From Candidatus Yanofskyibacteriota bacterium (GTDB taxonomy: Bacteria; Patescibacteria; Paceibacteria; 2-02-FULL-40-12; IGHO2-12-FULL-4), in contig JACPNK010000007.1 of NCBI GenBank assembly GCA_016185525.1, positions 1-64,000 of the forward strand: a DNA stretch of 64,000 nt, given 5' to 3'. Position numbers and translations under genes: made by a program. Positions within the stretch are counted from its first letter, which is position 1. Every line of letters starts with the position of its first letter. Positions 23,620 through 32,789 of the stretch are shown in pieces. The notes beneath the pieces are model-generated. The model did no database searches. It had not been told where the DNA came from and saw only the letters and a list, made by a program, of their open reading frames with translations.

Positions 23620-23883
23620 ATGGATGTAAAAAGAAAACCGAATGAGACCATAGGCAGTATGATGAGAAGATTTTCAAAGGTTGTACAACAGAGCCACGTT
23701 TTGCCGCAGGTTAAAGAATCCAGATTTTACAAGAAAAAGAAAAGTGAAAGACAAAACAAAAATAGAGCAATTATGCGTGAAGAATTGAAGGCTTTGCGCA
23801 AAAGACTGGAACGGCTTGGCAAGTACAGCGAAGAAAGTTTTGAGGAAGAAAAAAGAAAAATTAAGCAGAAGTTAGATCTATAA
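23620..23883 (+). CDS. rpsU: Ribosomal protein S21
   Basis: An 87-residue basic protein of the 30S subunit. VKRKPNETIGSMMRRFSKVV at the start and FYKKKKSERQNKNRA are S21 signatures. It is longer than E. coli S21 (71), with an extra charged helix (LKALRKRLERLGKYSEESFE). A full AAGGAGG Shine-Dalgarno lies 7 bases before the ATG, one of the strongest in the window. The yqeY start follows one base after the stop. Confidence 0.92.
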   Translation: MDVKRKPNETIGSMMRRFSKVVQQSHVLPQVKESRFYKKKKSERQNKNRAIMREELKALRKRLERLGKYSEESFEEEKRKIKQKLDL

Positions 23884-23884
23884 A

Positions 23885-24373
23885 GTGTTGCAAGAACGGA
23901 TTAAAAAAGAACTAACAGAGTCTTTGAAATCAGGCGACCAGCTAAAGCGCTTGGTTTTGGGTACTCTTTTAACCGCCATCAAGAATCGTGAGTTGAGCAA
24001 GAGAACTCGGCTTAGTAAGACTGTTACCGACACCGCAGAGTTGGAAAAACAGAGCCGGCTCAACGACGAAGAGGTTTTAGAAGTCATTGCCGGTGAGGTT
24101 AAAAAAAGAAAAGATTCAATTGAGCAATTTGCCGCTGGCGGCAGGAAAGACCTTGCTGAAAAAGAGGAAGCTGAAGAAAAGATCTTGAAAGCGTATCTGC
24201 CGGAGCAGTTAAGCAACGAGGCGGTTAGGGAGGAAATAAAAAAAGCCATAGAATCATCAGGAGCAAAGGAACCCAAAGAAATGGGCAAGGTTATGGCTTT
24301 GGTCATGCCCAAACTCAAAGGGCGCGCTGATGGCAGTATTATAAGCCGCATAACAAAGGAGTTGCTTGGTTAG
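23885..24373 (+). CDS. yqeY: GatB/YqeY domain protein
   Basis: A 162-residue helical protein. LGTLLTAIKNRELSK, VKKRKDSIEQFAAGGRKDLA, ILKAYLPEQLS and KEMGKVMALVMPKLKGRADG are diagnostic of YqeY, which resembles the tail domain of GatB, the amidotransferase that makes Gln-tRNA. Stand-alone YqeY is of uncertain role but is often next to rpsU, as here. The start is GTG at 23885, just after the rpsU stop. Confidence 0.92.
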   Translation: MLQERIKKELTESLKSGDQLKRLVLGTLLTAIKNRELSKRTRLSKTVTDTAELEKQSRLNDEEVLEVIAGEVKKRKDSIEQFAAGGRKDLAEKEEAEEKILKAYLPEQLSNEAVREEIKKAIESSGAKEPKEMGKVMALVMPKLKGRADGSIISRITKELLG

Positions 24374-24389
24374 CAAGATTTAAATCATA

Positions 24390-24842
24390 ATGCTGGACTT
24401 TAGTTTCAATAACCTCACGAAAGATAAAAGTTTTTCTAAAAACTTTTTTTATAAAATCGTCGTAAAAACTCTCAAAGAGCTTAACTTAGACAAGAAAAAT
24501 CTCGGAATTTCCCTGAACCTTGTTGGCGCTGACAAAATCAGGCGTCAAAATAAAAAGTATCTCGGAAAAGACAAGCCAACCGATGTTTTGTCTTTTCCGT
24601 TGGATAAAGTTTCCTCTGAAAACAAGAGCCTTGTTTTGCTTGGCGATATTTTTATTTGTCCGCTATTTGCCAAAAGGCGCGCAAAGAGGGAAAATGTTAA
24701 TATAAAACTAAAGATGGCTTGGCTGACAGTTCATGGCACCCTGCATCTGCTGGGTTACGACCACGTAAGATCTTCAAAAGAATCAGATAAAATGTTTTTG
24801 CTGGAAAATAAAATTCTTAAAATTTTGAACCCTGACCGTTGA
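24390..24842 (+). CDS. ybeY: YbeY endoribonuclease
   Basis: A zinc endoribonuclease involved in 16S rRNA 3'-end maturation and ribosome quality control; 150 residues. The zinc site HGTLHLLGYDH is present at about 116-126, and PTDVLSFPL is conserved. The N-terminal half is variable, as usual in the family. It is placed after rpsU-yqeY and before ftsA in the same direction, so probably one transcript. Confidence 0.95.
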   Translation: MLDFSFNNLTKDKSFSKNFFYKIVVKTLKELNLDKKNLGISLNLVGADKIRRQNKKYLGKDKPTDVLSFPLDKVSSENKSLVLLGDIFICPLFAKRRAKRENVNIKLKMAWLTVHGTLHLLGYDHVRSSKESDKMFLLENKILKILNPDR

Positions 24843-24867
24843 TTTTTAAATTTAAAAAATACTAACT

Positions 24868-26136
24868 ATGTCCAGTTCTCACACCATTGCCGGTATTGAT
24901 ATCGGTAACTCTTTGGTGAAAACAGTTGTGGCGGAGTTGGATCGGGAAACCTTAAATCCTAGGATTTTGGGTGTGGGAATCTCCGAGTCACATGGCCTAA
25001 GAAAGGGAGTGATCGTTGATATGGGCGAGGCCATAAGGGACATAGAAGAATCTGTAAGGAAAGCTGAAACAAGTTCGGGTGTCAAAATACGCAGAGCTTA
25101 TGTTTCTGTGAATGGCCTTCATATCAAGAATCAGCTGTCCCGAGGCGTTATTGCTGTTTCTAAAGCCGATAACGAGATTGCTCCTCATGACTTGGAAAGA
25201 GTCATTGATGCCGCCTCAATCGTCAGTTTGCCCGCAAATAGGGAGATTATACACATTCTTCCAAAAAACTACCTGGTTGACGGCCAGGAATACGTAAAGA
25301 ATCCTTTGGGCATGAAAGGCGTACGTTTAGAAGCGGAGGTTTTGATTATTGACGGCCTCTCACCATATATTAGAAATATTGCCAAATGCCTAAACGCAAA
25401 CGATATTGAGGTGGTTGAGTTTGTCTTTTCTCCTTTAGCCTCCAGTTATTCCGTGCTTGATAAAAACCAGAAAGAGCATGGAGTGCTTAACCTTGATCTT
25501 GGCGGCGGAGTTTCCACTCTCTCATTCTTTCATGAAGGCGAACTGGCTTATGCCGCCACTCTTCCTTTAGGTTCAAGACATATAACCAATGACTTGGCTG
25601 TTGCCTTGCGTACTTCAATGGACATTGCTGAAACGGTTAAGTTGCAGCATGGCTATGCCTGTGCAAGTTTGGTTTCACAGAAAAATTTGGTTGGACACGG
25701 CAAGAAAGATGAGGTTGACCTGTCTGATGTTATTGGAGAAGAAAACTTTGTCATACCAAAAAAAAATATTGCTAAAGTTGTAGATGCCAGAATAGGCGAA
25801 GTTTTTGAGATGGTGCAGTCGGAGATGAAAAAAATTCCTCATTCCGGAATGATTCCTGCCGGTATAGTGATTACTGGCGGCGGCGCCAAATTGCCCGGGC
25901 TTAGTTATTTTGTTAAGGAGAAACTAAAGCTTCCAGTGAGAATCGGAATAAGATATCCTTTTGAAGGCATGGCCGATCAAGTTGAGGATCCTTCTTTGTC
26001 TGTTGCTGCCGGTTTGGTTTTGTATGGAATGGAAAAAGAATATTCTAAAGCAAGACAGGTTTCGTCTTTAAGTTTGGGAGAATATCTTAATCCTCTAAAA
26101 AAGTTTTTTTCCTGGCTTAAGAACTTCTCTCCCTAA
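24868..26136 (+). CDS. ftsA: Cell division protein FtsA
   Basis: An actin-like ATPase that tethers FtsZ to the membrane; 422 residues. TIAGIDIGNSLVKTVVAE is phosphate loop 1 and VLNLDLGGGVSTLSFFHEGE is phosphate loop 2. The SHS2 (1C) domain lies between about 85 and 165, and VITGGGAKLPGL is the adenosine motif. The C-terminal FFSWLKNF looks like the amphipathic membrane-targeting helix. It directly precedes ftsZ, with an 85-base spacer holding a DnaA-box hairpin. Confidence 0.95.
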   Translation: MSSSHTIAGIDIGNSLVKTVVAELDRETLNPRILGVGISESHGLRKGVIVDMGEAIRDIEESVRKAETSSGVKIRRAYVSVNGLHIKNQLSRGVIAVSKADNEIAPHDLERVIDAASIVSLPANREIIHILPKNYLVDGQEYVKNPLGMKGVRLEAEVLIIDGLSPYIRNIAKCLNANDIEVVEFVFSPLASSYSVLDKNQKEHGVLNLDLGGGVSTLSFFHEGELAYAATLPLGSRHITNDLAVALRTSMDIAETVKLQHGYACASLVSQKNLVGHGKKDEVDLSDVIGEENFVIPKKNIAKVVDARIGEVFEMVQSEMKKIPHSGMIPAGIVITGGGAKLPGLSYFVKEKLKLPVRIGIRYPFEGMADQVEDPSLSVAAGLVLYGMEKEYSKARQVSSLSLGEYLNPLKKFFSWLKNFSP

Positions 26137-26149
26137 GAAAGAACGAAGT

Positions 26150-26173
26150 TAACAACTTATCCACAGGTTGTTA
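26150..26173. promoter_or_regulatory. Hairpin with a consensus DnaA box upstream of ftsZ
   Basis: TAACAAC (26150-26156) and GTTGTTA (26167-26173) flank TTATCCACA (26157-26165), a perfect match to the bacterial DnaA box. It is the only exact copy I noticed. Confidence 0.5.
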
Positions 26174-26221
26174 CATCCAAACTTGTGTTGGTTTTTACTT
26201 TGTGTTAAATCAGACTCAATT

Positions 26222-27403
26222 ATGGCTCAACTAAAACCCCCCTTTGAAACATTTGCCAGAATTAAGGTCATAGGCGTAGGCGGAGCTGGTGGCAATGCTT
26301 TAATGCGCATGATTTCTTCCCGTATTCAGGGGGTGGAGTTTGTTGCTGCCAACTCAGATTTTCAAGACCTTCATAAATCAGGAGCTCCGGTCAAACTTCA
26401 AATCGGTAAAAACCTCTCAAGAGGTTTGGGTGCTGGTATGAATCCTGAAATCGGCAAACAAGCCGCCACAGACGCCAAAGAAGAGATTACCGAAGCGCTC
26501 AAAGGCGCTGATATGGTTTTCATCACAGCCGGTATGGGTGGGGGTACTGGTACCGGAGCGAGTCCGGTGATTGCCGAAATTGCCCGAGACTTGGGGGCGC
26601 TAACCGTTGCTATCGTAACCAAACCTTTTTTGTTTGAAGGTGCGCAGCGTTCAAGGATAGCTGAAGGCGGCTGGAATCTTTTGAGGGACAAGGTTGACTC
26701 TATTATTACCATTCCCAACGACAGACTGTTATCCATTATTGACCGCAAGACCCCTATCTTAGAAGCATTTGCTGTTGTTGATGATGTTTTGCGGCAAGGT
26801 GTTCAGGGTATATCCGACTTGATTACGATTCCGGGTATAATCAACGTTGATTTTGCCGATGTCAAAGCCGTTATGCAAAATTCCGGTTCAGCTCTGATGG
26901 GTATTGGCCGCGCTTCCGGAGAGGACAGAGCAATTTCTGCGGCAAAAATGGCAATCAACTCGCCTTTGCTTGAAGTTGCGATTGATGGCGCGAGAGGGGT
27001 TTTGTTCAACGTTTCCGGCGGTTCAGATTTGAGCATGTCGGAGATCAACGAAGCCGCTAAAATTATTACTGAAAATATAGACCCGAATGCGAAAGTAATT
27101 TTTGGCGCCGTGGAGGACGATAAGCTTAAAAAAGGCGAGATTAAGATTACCGTGATTGCTACTGGTTTTAGCGGTGATGCTATTCAAGGAAGTTCTAAAT
27201 CTGCGAACGTTGGTTTACTGACTCAAGGGCCGACGTTGTTTGACGAAATTTCATCTGGCAAAAAAAACAGTGACCCCACTGGTCATTCATTTGTCAATGG
27301 ACGCAGTGGTCAAGAGGCAAAAAGAGAATTTATTGACAGCTCTCTAGAGGATGAAGCAATGTTTGATATCCCGGCTTTTATCAGGAAAAAAATGAAAGAA
27401 TAG
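26222..27403 (+). CDS. ftsZ: Cell division protein FtsZ
   Basis: A tubulin-like GTPase that forms the division ring; 393 residues from ATG 26222 (MAQLKPPFETFARIKVIG). The upstream in-frame extension to 26168 lacks homology. The tubulin signature GMGGGTGTGASP is present, as are the T7 loop area (VDFADVKAVMQNSG) and a variable linker. The tail DIPAFIRKKMKE is the conserved C-terminal peptide that binds FtsA. It follows ftsA on the same strand. Confidence 0.96.
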   Translation: MAQLKPPFETFARIKVIGVGGAGGNALMRMISSRIQGVEFVAANSDFQDLHKSGAPVKLQIGKNLSRGLGAGMNPEIGKQAATDAKEEITEALKGADMVFITAGMGGGTGTGASPVIAEIARDLGALTVAIVTKPFLFEGAQRSRIAEGGWNLLRDKVDSIITIPNDRLLSIIDRKTPILEAFAVVDDVLRQGVQGISDLITIPGIINVDFADVKAVMQNSGSALMGIGRASGEDRAISAAKMAINSPLLEVAIDGARGVLFNVSGGSDLSMSEINEAAKIITENIDPNAKVIFGAVEDDKLKKGEIKITVIATGFSGDAIQGSSKSANVGLLTQGPTLFDEISSGKKNSDPTGHSFVNGRSGQEAKREFIDSSLEDEAMFDIPAFIRKKMKE

Positions 27404-27426
27404 TCTGTAGAGAGACTTCCTTAGAG

Positions 27427-27509
27427 TTATCAACATTGCACCGTTGCTTTACTGTTGTAAAATTTAATTGACGTTTTATTTTAAACAGATAACGACCCTC
27501 GGGGTCGTT
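27427..27509. promoter_or_regulatory. ftsZ-nrdJ spacer with DnaA-like site and hairpin
   Basis: TTATCAACA (27427-27435) differs from the DnaA box by one base. TTGACG (27468-27473) is a possible -35 without a convincing -10. AACGACCC-TCG-GGGTCGTT (27491-27509) is a perfect 8-bp hairpin 13 bases before the nrdJ start. It could end ftsZ transcription or shape the nrdJ leader. Confidence 0.4.
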
Positions 27510-27522
27510 TACTTGTCTCAAT

Positions 27523-30366
27523 ATGTCACAATTTTCTATTTTTGAAGAAGAAAAAGGGTCAGACTTTTTCCCGCTAAGCGAGCCGGAAGAAATGGCCAAT
27601 GGTTTTATTAATGATTCAGAACCCCCCGTTTTGTTAAAAGACAGTGAAGCCAAAACACATCAAGGCGAGGGCCTGGTTTGGCAGAGCCAGTTTTCTGACG
27701 GTGATCCTTTCAACGAAATTATTTGGGACAAAAGAACGGCAAAAATAGTTAAGAGCGGAGGCGAAGTGGTTTTTGAACAAAAAGATGTAGAGGTTCCTAA
27801 TTTTTGGTCTCAAACAGCTACGGACGTAGTAGCTTCAAAATACTTCAGAGGCAAAATTGGTTCGCCGGAAAGAGAAAAAAGCGCTAAAGAAATGGTCAAG
27901 CGGGTGGCGGATACCATTGCAACTTGGGGCTGGGAAGATGGCTATTTTGATAGTGAAAAAGACTACTTAAACTTTAAAAATGACCTGCGGTGGATACTCA
28001 TAAACCAATTTGGGGCCTTTAACAGTCCTGTTTGGTTCAACGTCGGGGTTTACGATAAGCCACAAACTTCAGCTTGTTTTATCCTTGCCGTTGAAGACAC
28101 GATGCAGTCAATTTTGGACTGGTATAGGGATGAGGGCTGGATTTTTAAATTCGGTTCGGGTTCCGGACTCAATGTTTCCAAACTGCGTTCTTCCAAAGAA
28201 GCTCTTTCAAAAGGTGGTTTTTCCTCCGGCCCGGTTTCCTTTATGAAAGGGGCTGATGGTGTGGCTAACAGTATTCGTTCCGGCGGTACCACCAGGAGAG
28301 CGGCGAAAATGGTCGTTCTCAATGTTGATCACCCGGATATTAAAGATTTTATCTATTGCAAAAAAGTTGTTGAAGAAATGACTAAGGCTTTGGCGAGAAG
28401 CGGTATAAAAGATTCAATTACGGCTGATATTTTTGATCCTTATACTCTTTTGCCTTACCAGAATGCCAACAACTCTGTCAGGGTTACTGACGAGTTTATG
28501 AGAGCGGTGGAACAGGACGAGGACTGGGAGCTAAAGGCTGTATCAACGGGCCAAGTTTTAGAAAAAGTTAAGGCCAGACAAATTATGGATTGGGTTGCAG
28601 ATGCCGCTTGGCATTCTGCCGATCCTGGCATGCAGTATGACACAGCTATAAACTATTGGCACACTTGCCCCAACGCCGGCAGGATAAATGCTTCCAATCC
28701 TTGTGCCGAATACATGCATTTGGACAACAGCGCTTGTAACCTAGCCTCAATAAATCTTCTAAAGTTTTTAAGAAAAGACAGTACTTTTGACGTTCAGCTT
28801 TACAAAAAAGTTATAGATACTTTCATACTTGCCCAAGATATTGTAATTGACAATTCCTCTTTTCCTACGGAAAAAATCAGAGAAAACGCTAGAAATTACA
28901 GAGAACTTGGTCTAGGCTATGCCAATCTGGGAGCGTTATTGATGACTTTAGGTATTCCTTACGATTCTGACGAGGGTCGGGCTTGGGGTGGACTTTTGAC
29001 TTCTATCTTAACCGGTGAGGGATACAGAATGTCGGCTGAAATTGCCAAGGCCGGCGGACCGTTCAGGGGTTATCAAAAAGACCGTCAGGGTATGCTGGAT
29101 GTAGTTGGAAAGCATTGTGAAGCGGCAGAGAATTTGTCTCATATGGCGGAAGCCGGCGGAATTATCGGAGACCAGTCTTTAATTTTTGAGTCTGTTAATG
29201 TCTGGCGCGAAGCTTTGCGGCTTGGCAGAGAATTTGGCTATCGCAATTCGCAGGCTACCGTCTTGGCTCCCACCGGCACGATTTCTTTTTTGATGGATTG
29301 CGCCACTACCGGCATTGAACCGGAGCTGGCTTTAGTTAAATACAAAAAACTTGTCGGCGGCGGCACGCTAAAACTGGTTAATCCGCAAGTTTCAACGGCT
29401 TTAAACAATCTTGGTTATCGGGAAGAAGAGGTGGGCAGGATCACGAATTATATTTTAGAAAAAGAAACCATAGAGGGTGCGCCCGATTTGAAAGAAGCCC
29501 ACCTGCCGGTCTTTGATTGTTCTTTCCGTCCGGTTAACGGCCAGAGGAGTATTCACCATATGGGCCATTTAAAAATGATGTCAGCGGCCCAGCCTTTTGT
29601 TTCCGGCGCTATTTCTAAGACAGTTAATCTTCCGGCGGAAGCGACAGTTGAAGAAGTTAAGAATTCTTTTATTGAGGCATGGAGGTTAGGTTTGAAGGCT
29701 GTGGCTTTTTACAGGGATGGCAGTAAAACAATTCAACCTCTAAGCACATCGGCAGACGAAAAAAATGATTTGGTGGAAAAGATCAACGGCCACACTCGCT
29801 TTAAGATGCCCGACGAAAGGCCGGCTATAACCCATAAATTTTCGGTCAACGGGCATGAAGGCTACTTGACTGTCGGGCTATATCCGGGAACTCAAAAAGT
29901 GGGGGAAACATTCATTAGAATTGCCAAAGAGGGTAGTACGGTCTCGGGGTTGCTTGATGTGATTGCGACTCTGACTTCCATCTCTTTGCAGTCGGGCGTG
30001 CCTTTGAAAGTGCTTGTCAGGAAGTTCAAAGATATGCGATTTGAACCTTCAGGATTTACCAATAATGAAGATGTGCCGATTGCCAAGTCAATTATTGACT
30101 ATGTCTTTAGATTTTTAGGAACGAGATTTTTGACTGAAGCCGAAAAAGAAGAAGTTTTTGGTTCCGCTTATCAACCTGCGACTGACAATAGCAACAGTCC
30201 AAAAACTGCTACTGCAACTTTGGTTTCTGCTCATACGCAGGCTGGTTATGCTGTTGCAGAAGCCGATACTGAAGCAACGGTCTGCGAATGCGGCGCCATC
30301 ATGGTCCGCGCCGGCTCCTGCTACTCTTGTCCTAATTGTTTCTCAACAACAGGGGTGTGTAATTAA
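27523..30366 (+). CDS. nrdJ: Adenosylcobalamin-dependent (class II) ribonucleoside-diphosphate reductase
   Basis: A 947-residue reductase that makes deoxynucleotides using a B12 radical. The core shows FNSPVWFNVG, TSACFILAVEDTM (active-site Cys), GSGSGLNVSKLR, NPCAEYMHLDNSACNLASIN (radical Cys and Glu) and VLAPTGTISFLMD. The C-terminal zinc-like tail CECGAIMVRAGSCYSCPNC supplies the redox thiols and is typical of class II. A long insertion precedes it (about 760-880). No B12 synthesis genes are here, so the cofactor is probably scavenged. The stop codon lies inside palindromic element G. Confidence 0.96.
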   Translation: MSQFSIFEEEKGSDFFPLSEPEEMANGFINDSEPPVLLKDSEAKTHQGEGLVWQSQFSDGDPFNEIIWDKRTAKIVKSGGEVVFEQKDVEVPNFWSQTATDVVASKYFRGKIGSPEREKSAKEMVKRVADTIATWGWEDGYFDSEKDYLNFKNDLRWILINQFGAFNSPVWFNVGVYDKPQTSACFILAVEDTMQSILDWYRDEGWIFKFGSGSGLNVSKLRSSKEALSKGGFSSGPVSFMKGADGVANSIRSGGTTRRAAKMVVLNVDHPDIKDFIYCKKVVEEMTKALARSGIKDSITADIFDPYTLLPYQNANNSVRVTDEFMRAVEQDEDWELKAVSTGQVLEKVKARQIMDWVADAAWHSADPGMQYDTAINYWHTCPNAGRINASNPCAEYMHLDNSACNLASINLLKFLRKDSTFDVQLYKKVIDTFILAQDIVIDNSSFPTEKIRENARNYRELGLGYANLGALLMTLGIPYDSDEGRAWGGLLTSILTGEGYRMSAEIAKAGGPFRGYQKDRQGMLDVVGKHCEAAENLSHMAEAGGIIGDQSLIFESVNVWREALRLGREFGYRNSQATVLAPTGTISFLMDCATTGIEPELALVKYKKLVGGGTLKLVNPQVSTALNNLGYREEEVGRITNYILEKETIEGAPDLKEAHLPVFDCSFRPVNGQRSIHHMGHLKMMSAAQPFVSGAISKTVNLPAEATVEEVKNSFIEAWRLGLKAVAFYRDGSKTIQPLSTSADEKNDLVEKINGHTRFKMPDERPAITHKFSVNGHEGYLTVGLYPGTQKVGETFIRIAKEGSTVSGLLDVIATLTSISLQSGVPLKVLVRKFKDMRFEPSGFTNNEDVPIAKSIIDYVFRFLGTRFLTEAEKEEVFGSAYQPATDNSNSPKTATATLVSAHTQAGYAVAEADTEATVCECGAIMVRAGSCYSCPNCFSTTGVCN

Positions 30367-30545
30367 AACCTTCTCGCTGAAAATCGCGGAGTCTGCGCAG
30401 ACTTTAGGACTCTACGCGATTTTCAGCCATAAAGGTTTGCTCAATTTCATCGTTAAAACCTCCGCTTGAGATTCGCCGTACTTTTAGTACGTCTCATCTC
30501 AATGCTCGGTTTTGCCTCGAACTTGAGCAAACGAGAAAGTTTTAA
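30363..30545. repeat. Palindromic element G overlapping the nrdJ stop
   Basis: Terminal arms TTAAAACCTTCTCG (30363-30376) and CGAGAAAGTTTTAA (30532-30545) match at 13 of 14. Inner hairpins pair GCTGAAAATCGCG with CGCGATTTTCAGC, and GTTTGCTCAA with TTGAGCAAAC. It has a different core from copies A-C. Confidence 0.8.
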
Positions 30546-30562
30546 AGAGCAATACATAAGCC

Positions 30563-30590
30563 TTGAAAACTTTTTAGTTTATGTTAGTAT
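30563..30590 (+). promoter_or_regulatory. Promoter of the 30625-30828 gene
   Basis: TTGAAA (30563-30568) and TAGTAT (30585-30590), 16 bases apart. Confidence 0.5.
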
Positions 30591-30624
30591 TTTGTGACCG
30601 TTATTTTAAAAGGAAAATGTAAAG

Positions 30625-30828
30625 ATGAAATCTGCACGCAAGACTAAAGTCAGCGGCTCTCCTTTAAGAAGTTGGAAATGTCCCAAGTGCAAGAAATCAG
30701 GCAGGCCAAAATTCGACAAAAATGAGTCAGTTATGAACATTGTGTCATGTGTTTTAGATGCACACGAAAAATTGAGTCCAAAATGTGACCCTGACAACGT
30801 CGTTTTCAACTGGTCCCGGCTTCAGTAA
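30625..30828 (+). CDS. Small basic zinc-ribbon-like protein
   Basis: A 67-residue protein. One CxxC knuckle (SWKCPKCKKSGRPKF, residues 17-31) and two later cysteines (IVSCVLDAHEKLSPKCD) could bind zinc. The N-terminus is strongly basic. I do not recognise a family. It has its own promoter, an AAAGGAAAATG-type ribosome site and a good terminator. This single-gene transcription unit argues that the gene is real despite its size. A nucleic-acid-binding role is inferred from charge and cysteines only. Confidence 0.65.
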   Translation: MKSARKTKVSGSPLRSWKCPKCKKSGRPKFDKNESVMNIVSCVLDAHEKLSPKCDPDNVVFNWSRLQ

Positions 30829-30830
30829 AA

Positions 30831-30854
30831 GTTTCCTTTCAGGGAACTTTTTTT
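30831..30854 (+). terminator. Terminator of the 30625-30828 gene
   Basis: GTTTCC pairs with GGGAAC (six pairs, one G-U) and is followed by seven T. Confidence 0.8.
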
Positions 30855-30882
30855 ATTTTTAGACTTTTGTTAGAGTGCTTTT

Positions 30883-32400
30883 ATGCATAAGTCGCAACTC
30901 TTTTTTATTCTTCTTTGCTGTTTTGTCGCCGGAGTTGCGGTTGGCTCTTTTTTGGCTTTTCCACAGCATGTTTTATATCTCTTTTTTATTCCGCCTTTAA
31001 TTTTGGTCGGCATCTTTTGGCGGAGAAACTGGAAGATGGTTTTTGTTGCTTTTTCAGCGGCCATTTTTTTGTTCGGCATCCTCCGCGTTTTTGACGCCAG
31101 AGTCAGCACTACTTTTGTAAAAAAATTTGCTGAGACCAACTTTTCTTCAACTTTAAACGGTTATGTTGCCGGTGAGTTTCAAAACAAGGGCGAGTACGGG
31201 CAGTTTGTTTTCAGAGTTAAAGAGCTGAAAGTTCCGGATTTTACTATCCCCGAAGAGCTTAACGAAAATATTTTGGTTATAACCGACTCTTTTCCGCGCT
31301 ACCGCTATGGCGACAAGCTTTCTTTGGAAGGTAAGATATCTTTGCCAAAAAACTACAACGACTTTGACTATATTTCCTATCTGGCAAAAGACCAGATTTA
31401 TACAATATCCTACCGGCCGGAAATTAAGGAAACCGGTTTACGTCTTGGATTTTTTGAAAAAATGAAAATCGGCTTTTTTGGTCGTATTTTTAGTTTTAAA
31501 AATAAATTTGAAAATGCGATAGGCATGAGCGTTAGAGAACCCCATGCTTCTTTTCTCAACGGCATTCTGCTTGGTTCAAAACAAAATATACCCGAAGATT
31601 TAAAAAAAGATTTTAACACTGCCGGGATTTCCCATATTACAGCTATTTCCGGCTATAACATCACGATTGTCGCTTTACTTGTTTCTTGGTTTTTACTTTT
31701 CTTTTTCCGGAGAAATGTTGCTTTTTGGTTTTCTGTTGGAGCGATTTTTGTTTTTACAATCCTAACCGGCGCCTCGGCTTCGGTTATTCGTTCGGCTTTA
31801 ATGGGCGGGCTGGTTTTACTTGCTAATAACTCTGGCCGCTTATATGATTCAAAAAACTCTCTGGCTTTAGTCGCTTTTTTGATGGTTTTGGCAAATCCGA
31901 TGATTTTACGTTACGACGTCGGTTTCCAGCTCTCGTTTATGGCGACGTTGGGCATTTTATACCTTGCTCCTCTGCTCAAAAACTATTTTAAAAAACTGCC
32001 TTCCGTATTGAATTTTGGCGAGACTTTTTTAATGACAGTTTCGGCGCAGATTATGGTTCTGCCTCTTATTTTGTTTTATTTCCACAATCTCTCGCTGGTT
32101 GCTCTGCCCGCTAACTTATTAATTCTACCTTTGGTGCCCTTGGGGATGCTGGCCGGATTTGTTACGGGAATTGCCGGAATAATTTTGCCTGTTTTGGGAT
32201 TAGTCGTCGGGTCAGTAGCTTGGCTGGTTTCTTCTCTCGTAATTTTTTTAGCCAGATTTTTTTCCGGTTTGCCGTTTACTACGCTTAATATTTTCGTTTC
32301 TTGGTATGCGGTTGCGCTAATTTACGTTTTAATTTTTTGGTTTTTATATTATCTTTTCCGCAAACAAAAAATCCGTCAAAAGACGGATTCAGATTTTTAA
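30883..32400 (+). CDS. comEC: ComEC/Rec2 competence channel, membrane part only
   Basis: A 505-residue polytopic protein for transport of single-stranded DNA across the membrane. Two N-terminal transmembrane segments precede the OB-like DUF4131 region (about 65-190). The Competence domain follows with HITAISGYNITIVALLVSW and ASASVIRSALMGGLVLLA. The metallo-beta-lactamase domain normally fused at the C-terminus is absent; it is encoded separately at 35135. A TAGAGT box six bases before the ATG suggests a leaderless start. A terminator hairpin overlaps the last codons. Confidence 0.94.
   Translation: MHKSQLFFILLCCFVAGVAVGSFLAFPQHVLYLFFIPPLILVGIFWRRNWKMVFVAFSAAIFLFGILRVFDARVSTTFVKKFAETNFSSTLNGYVAGEFQNKGEYGQFVFRVKELKVPDFTIPEELNENILVITDSFPRYRYGDKLSLEGKISLPKNYNDFDYISYLAKDQIYTISYRPEIKETGLRLGFFEKMKIGFFGRIFSFKNKFENAIGMSVREPHASFLNGILLGSKQNIPEDLKKDFNTAGISHITAISGYNITIVALLVSWFLLFFFRRNVAFWFSVGAIFVFTILTGASASVIRSALMGGLVLLANNSGRLYDSKNSLALVAFLMVLANPMILRYDVGFQLSFMATLGILYLAPLLKNYFKKLPSVLNFGETFLMTVSAQIMVLPLILFYFHNLSLVALPANLLILPLVPLGMLAGFVTGIAGIILPVLGLVVGSVAWLVSSLVIFLARFFSGLPFTTLNIFVSWYAVALIYVLIFWFLYYLFRKQKIRQKTDSDF
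32370..32400 (+). terminator. Terminator embedded in the comEC 3' end
   Basis: AATCCGTC-AAAA-GACGGATT followed by CAGATTTTT; the stop codon TAA closes the U-run. The terminator encodes the last residues (QKTDSDF). Confidence 0.7.
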
Positions 32401-32439
32401 TCTAGTACAAGGGATGTCCTTATACCATGTCCTTACATA

Positions 32440-32709
32440 TCATACTCCATGTTTGTGAGAGTGGGTCGTCCACTTAAGAAACTCGGCAATATTTCCAAGA
32501 CATGTCTCTTCGAAAACACATTCGGGTGCAGGAAAAAATGAATACTTTCGCCACCTACCGAACCATCGGACTTGTCCTAGAAATCCGCCTGCTTTAGCAG
32601 TGACCTCCCAGATGTTAGTCTTACCGCTTTTTGGTTGGTCTTCAGAAAGCGAAAATCTGATATATTTACCTTCCCAATCTGATGGGTCGCTTCCAATGGC
32701 TGTTAGCAT
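32440..32709 (-). CDS. Small conserved protein of unknown function
   Basis: An 89-residue protein. The central WFGRWRKYSFFP, followed by VFEETCLGNIAEFL, resembles a small domain seen in many bacteria and phages (tryptophan-rich, with a CL-x-x-I-x-x-F helix); I know no function for it. It has no signal peptide. GGAG lies 8 bases before the ATG. It is tail to tail with comEC. Confidence 0.7.
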   Translation of the reverse strand: MLTAIGSDPSDWEGKYIRFSLSEDQPKSGKTNIWEVTAKAGGFLGQVRWFGRWRKYSFFPAPECVFEETCLGNIAEFLKWTTHSHKHGV

Positions 32710-32789
32710 TGTTTATCTCCGCACGTTACTTGCTGAACAGTTGAAATATAATAACATATTTTAAAATTATTGCAAGCAAATGTGATTCC

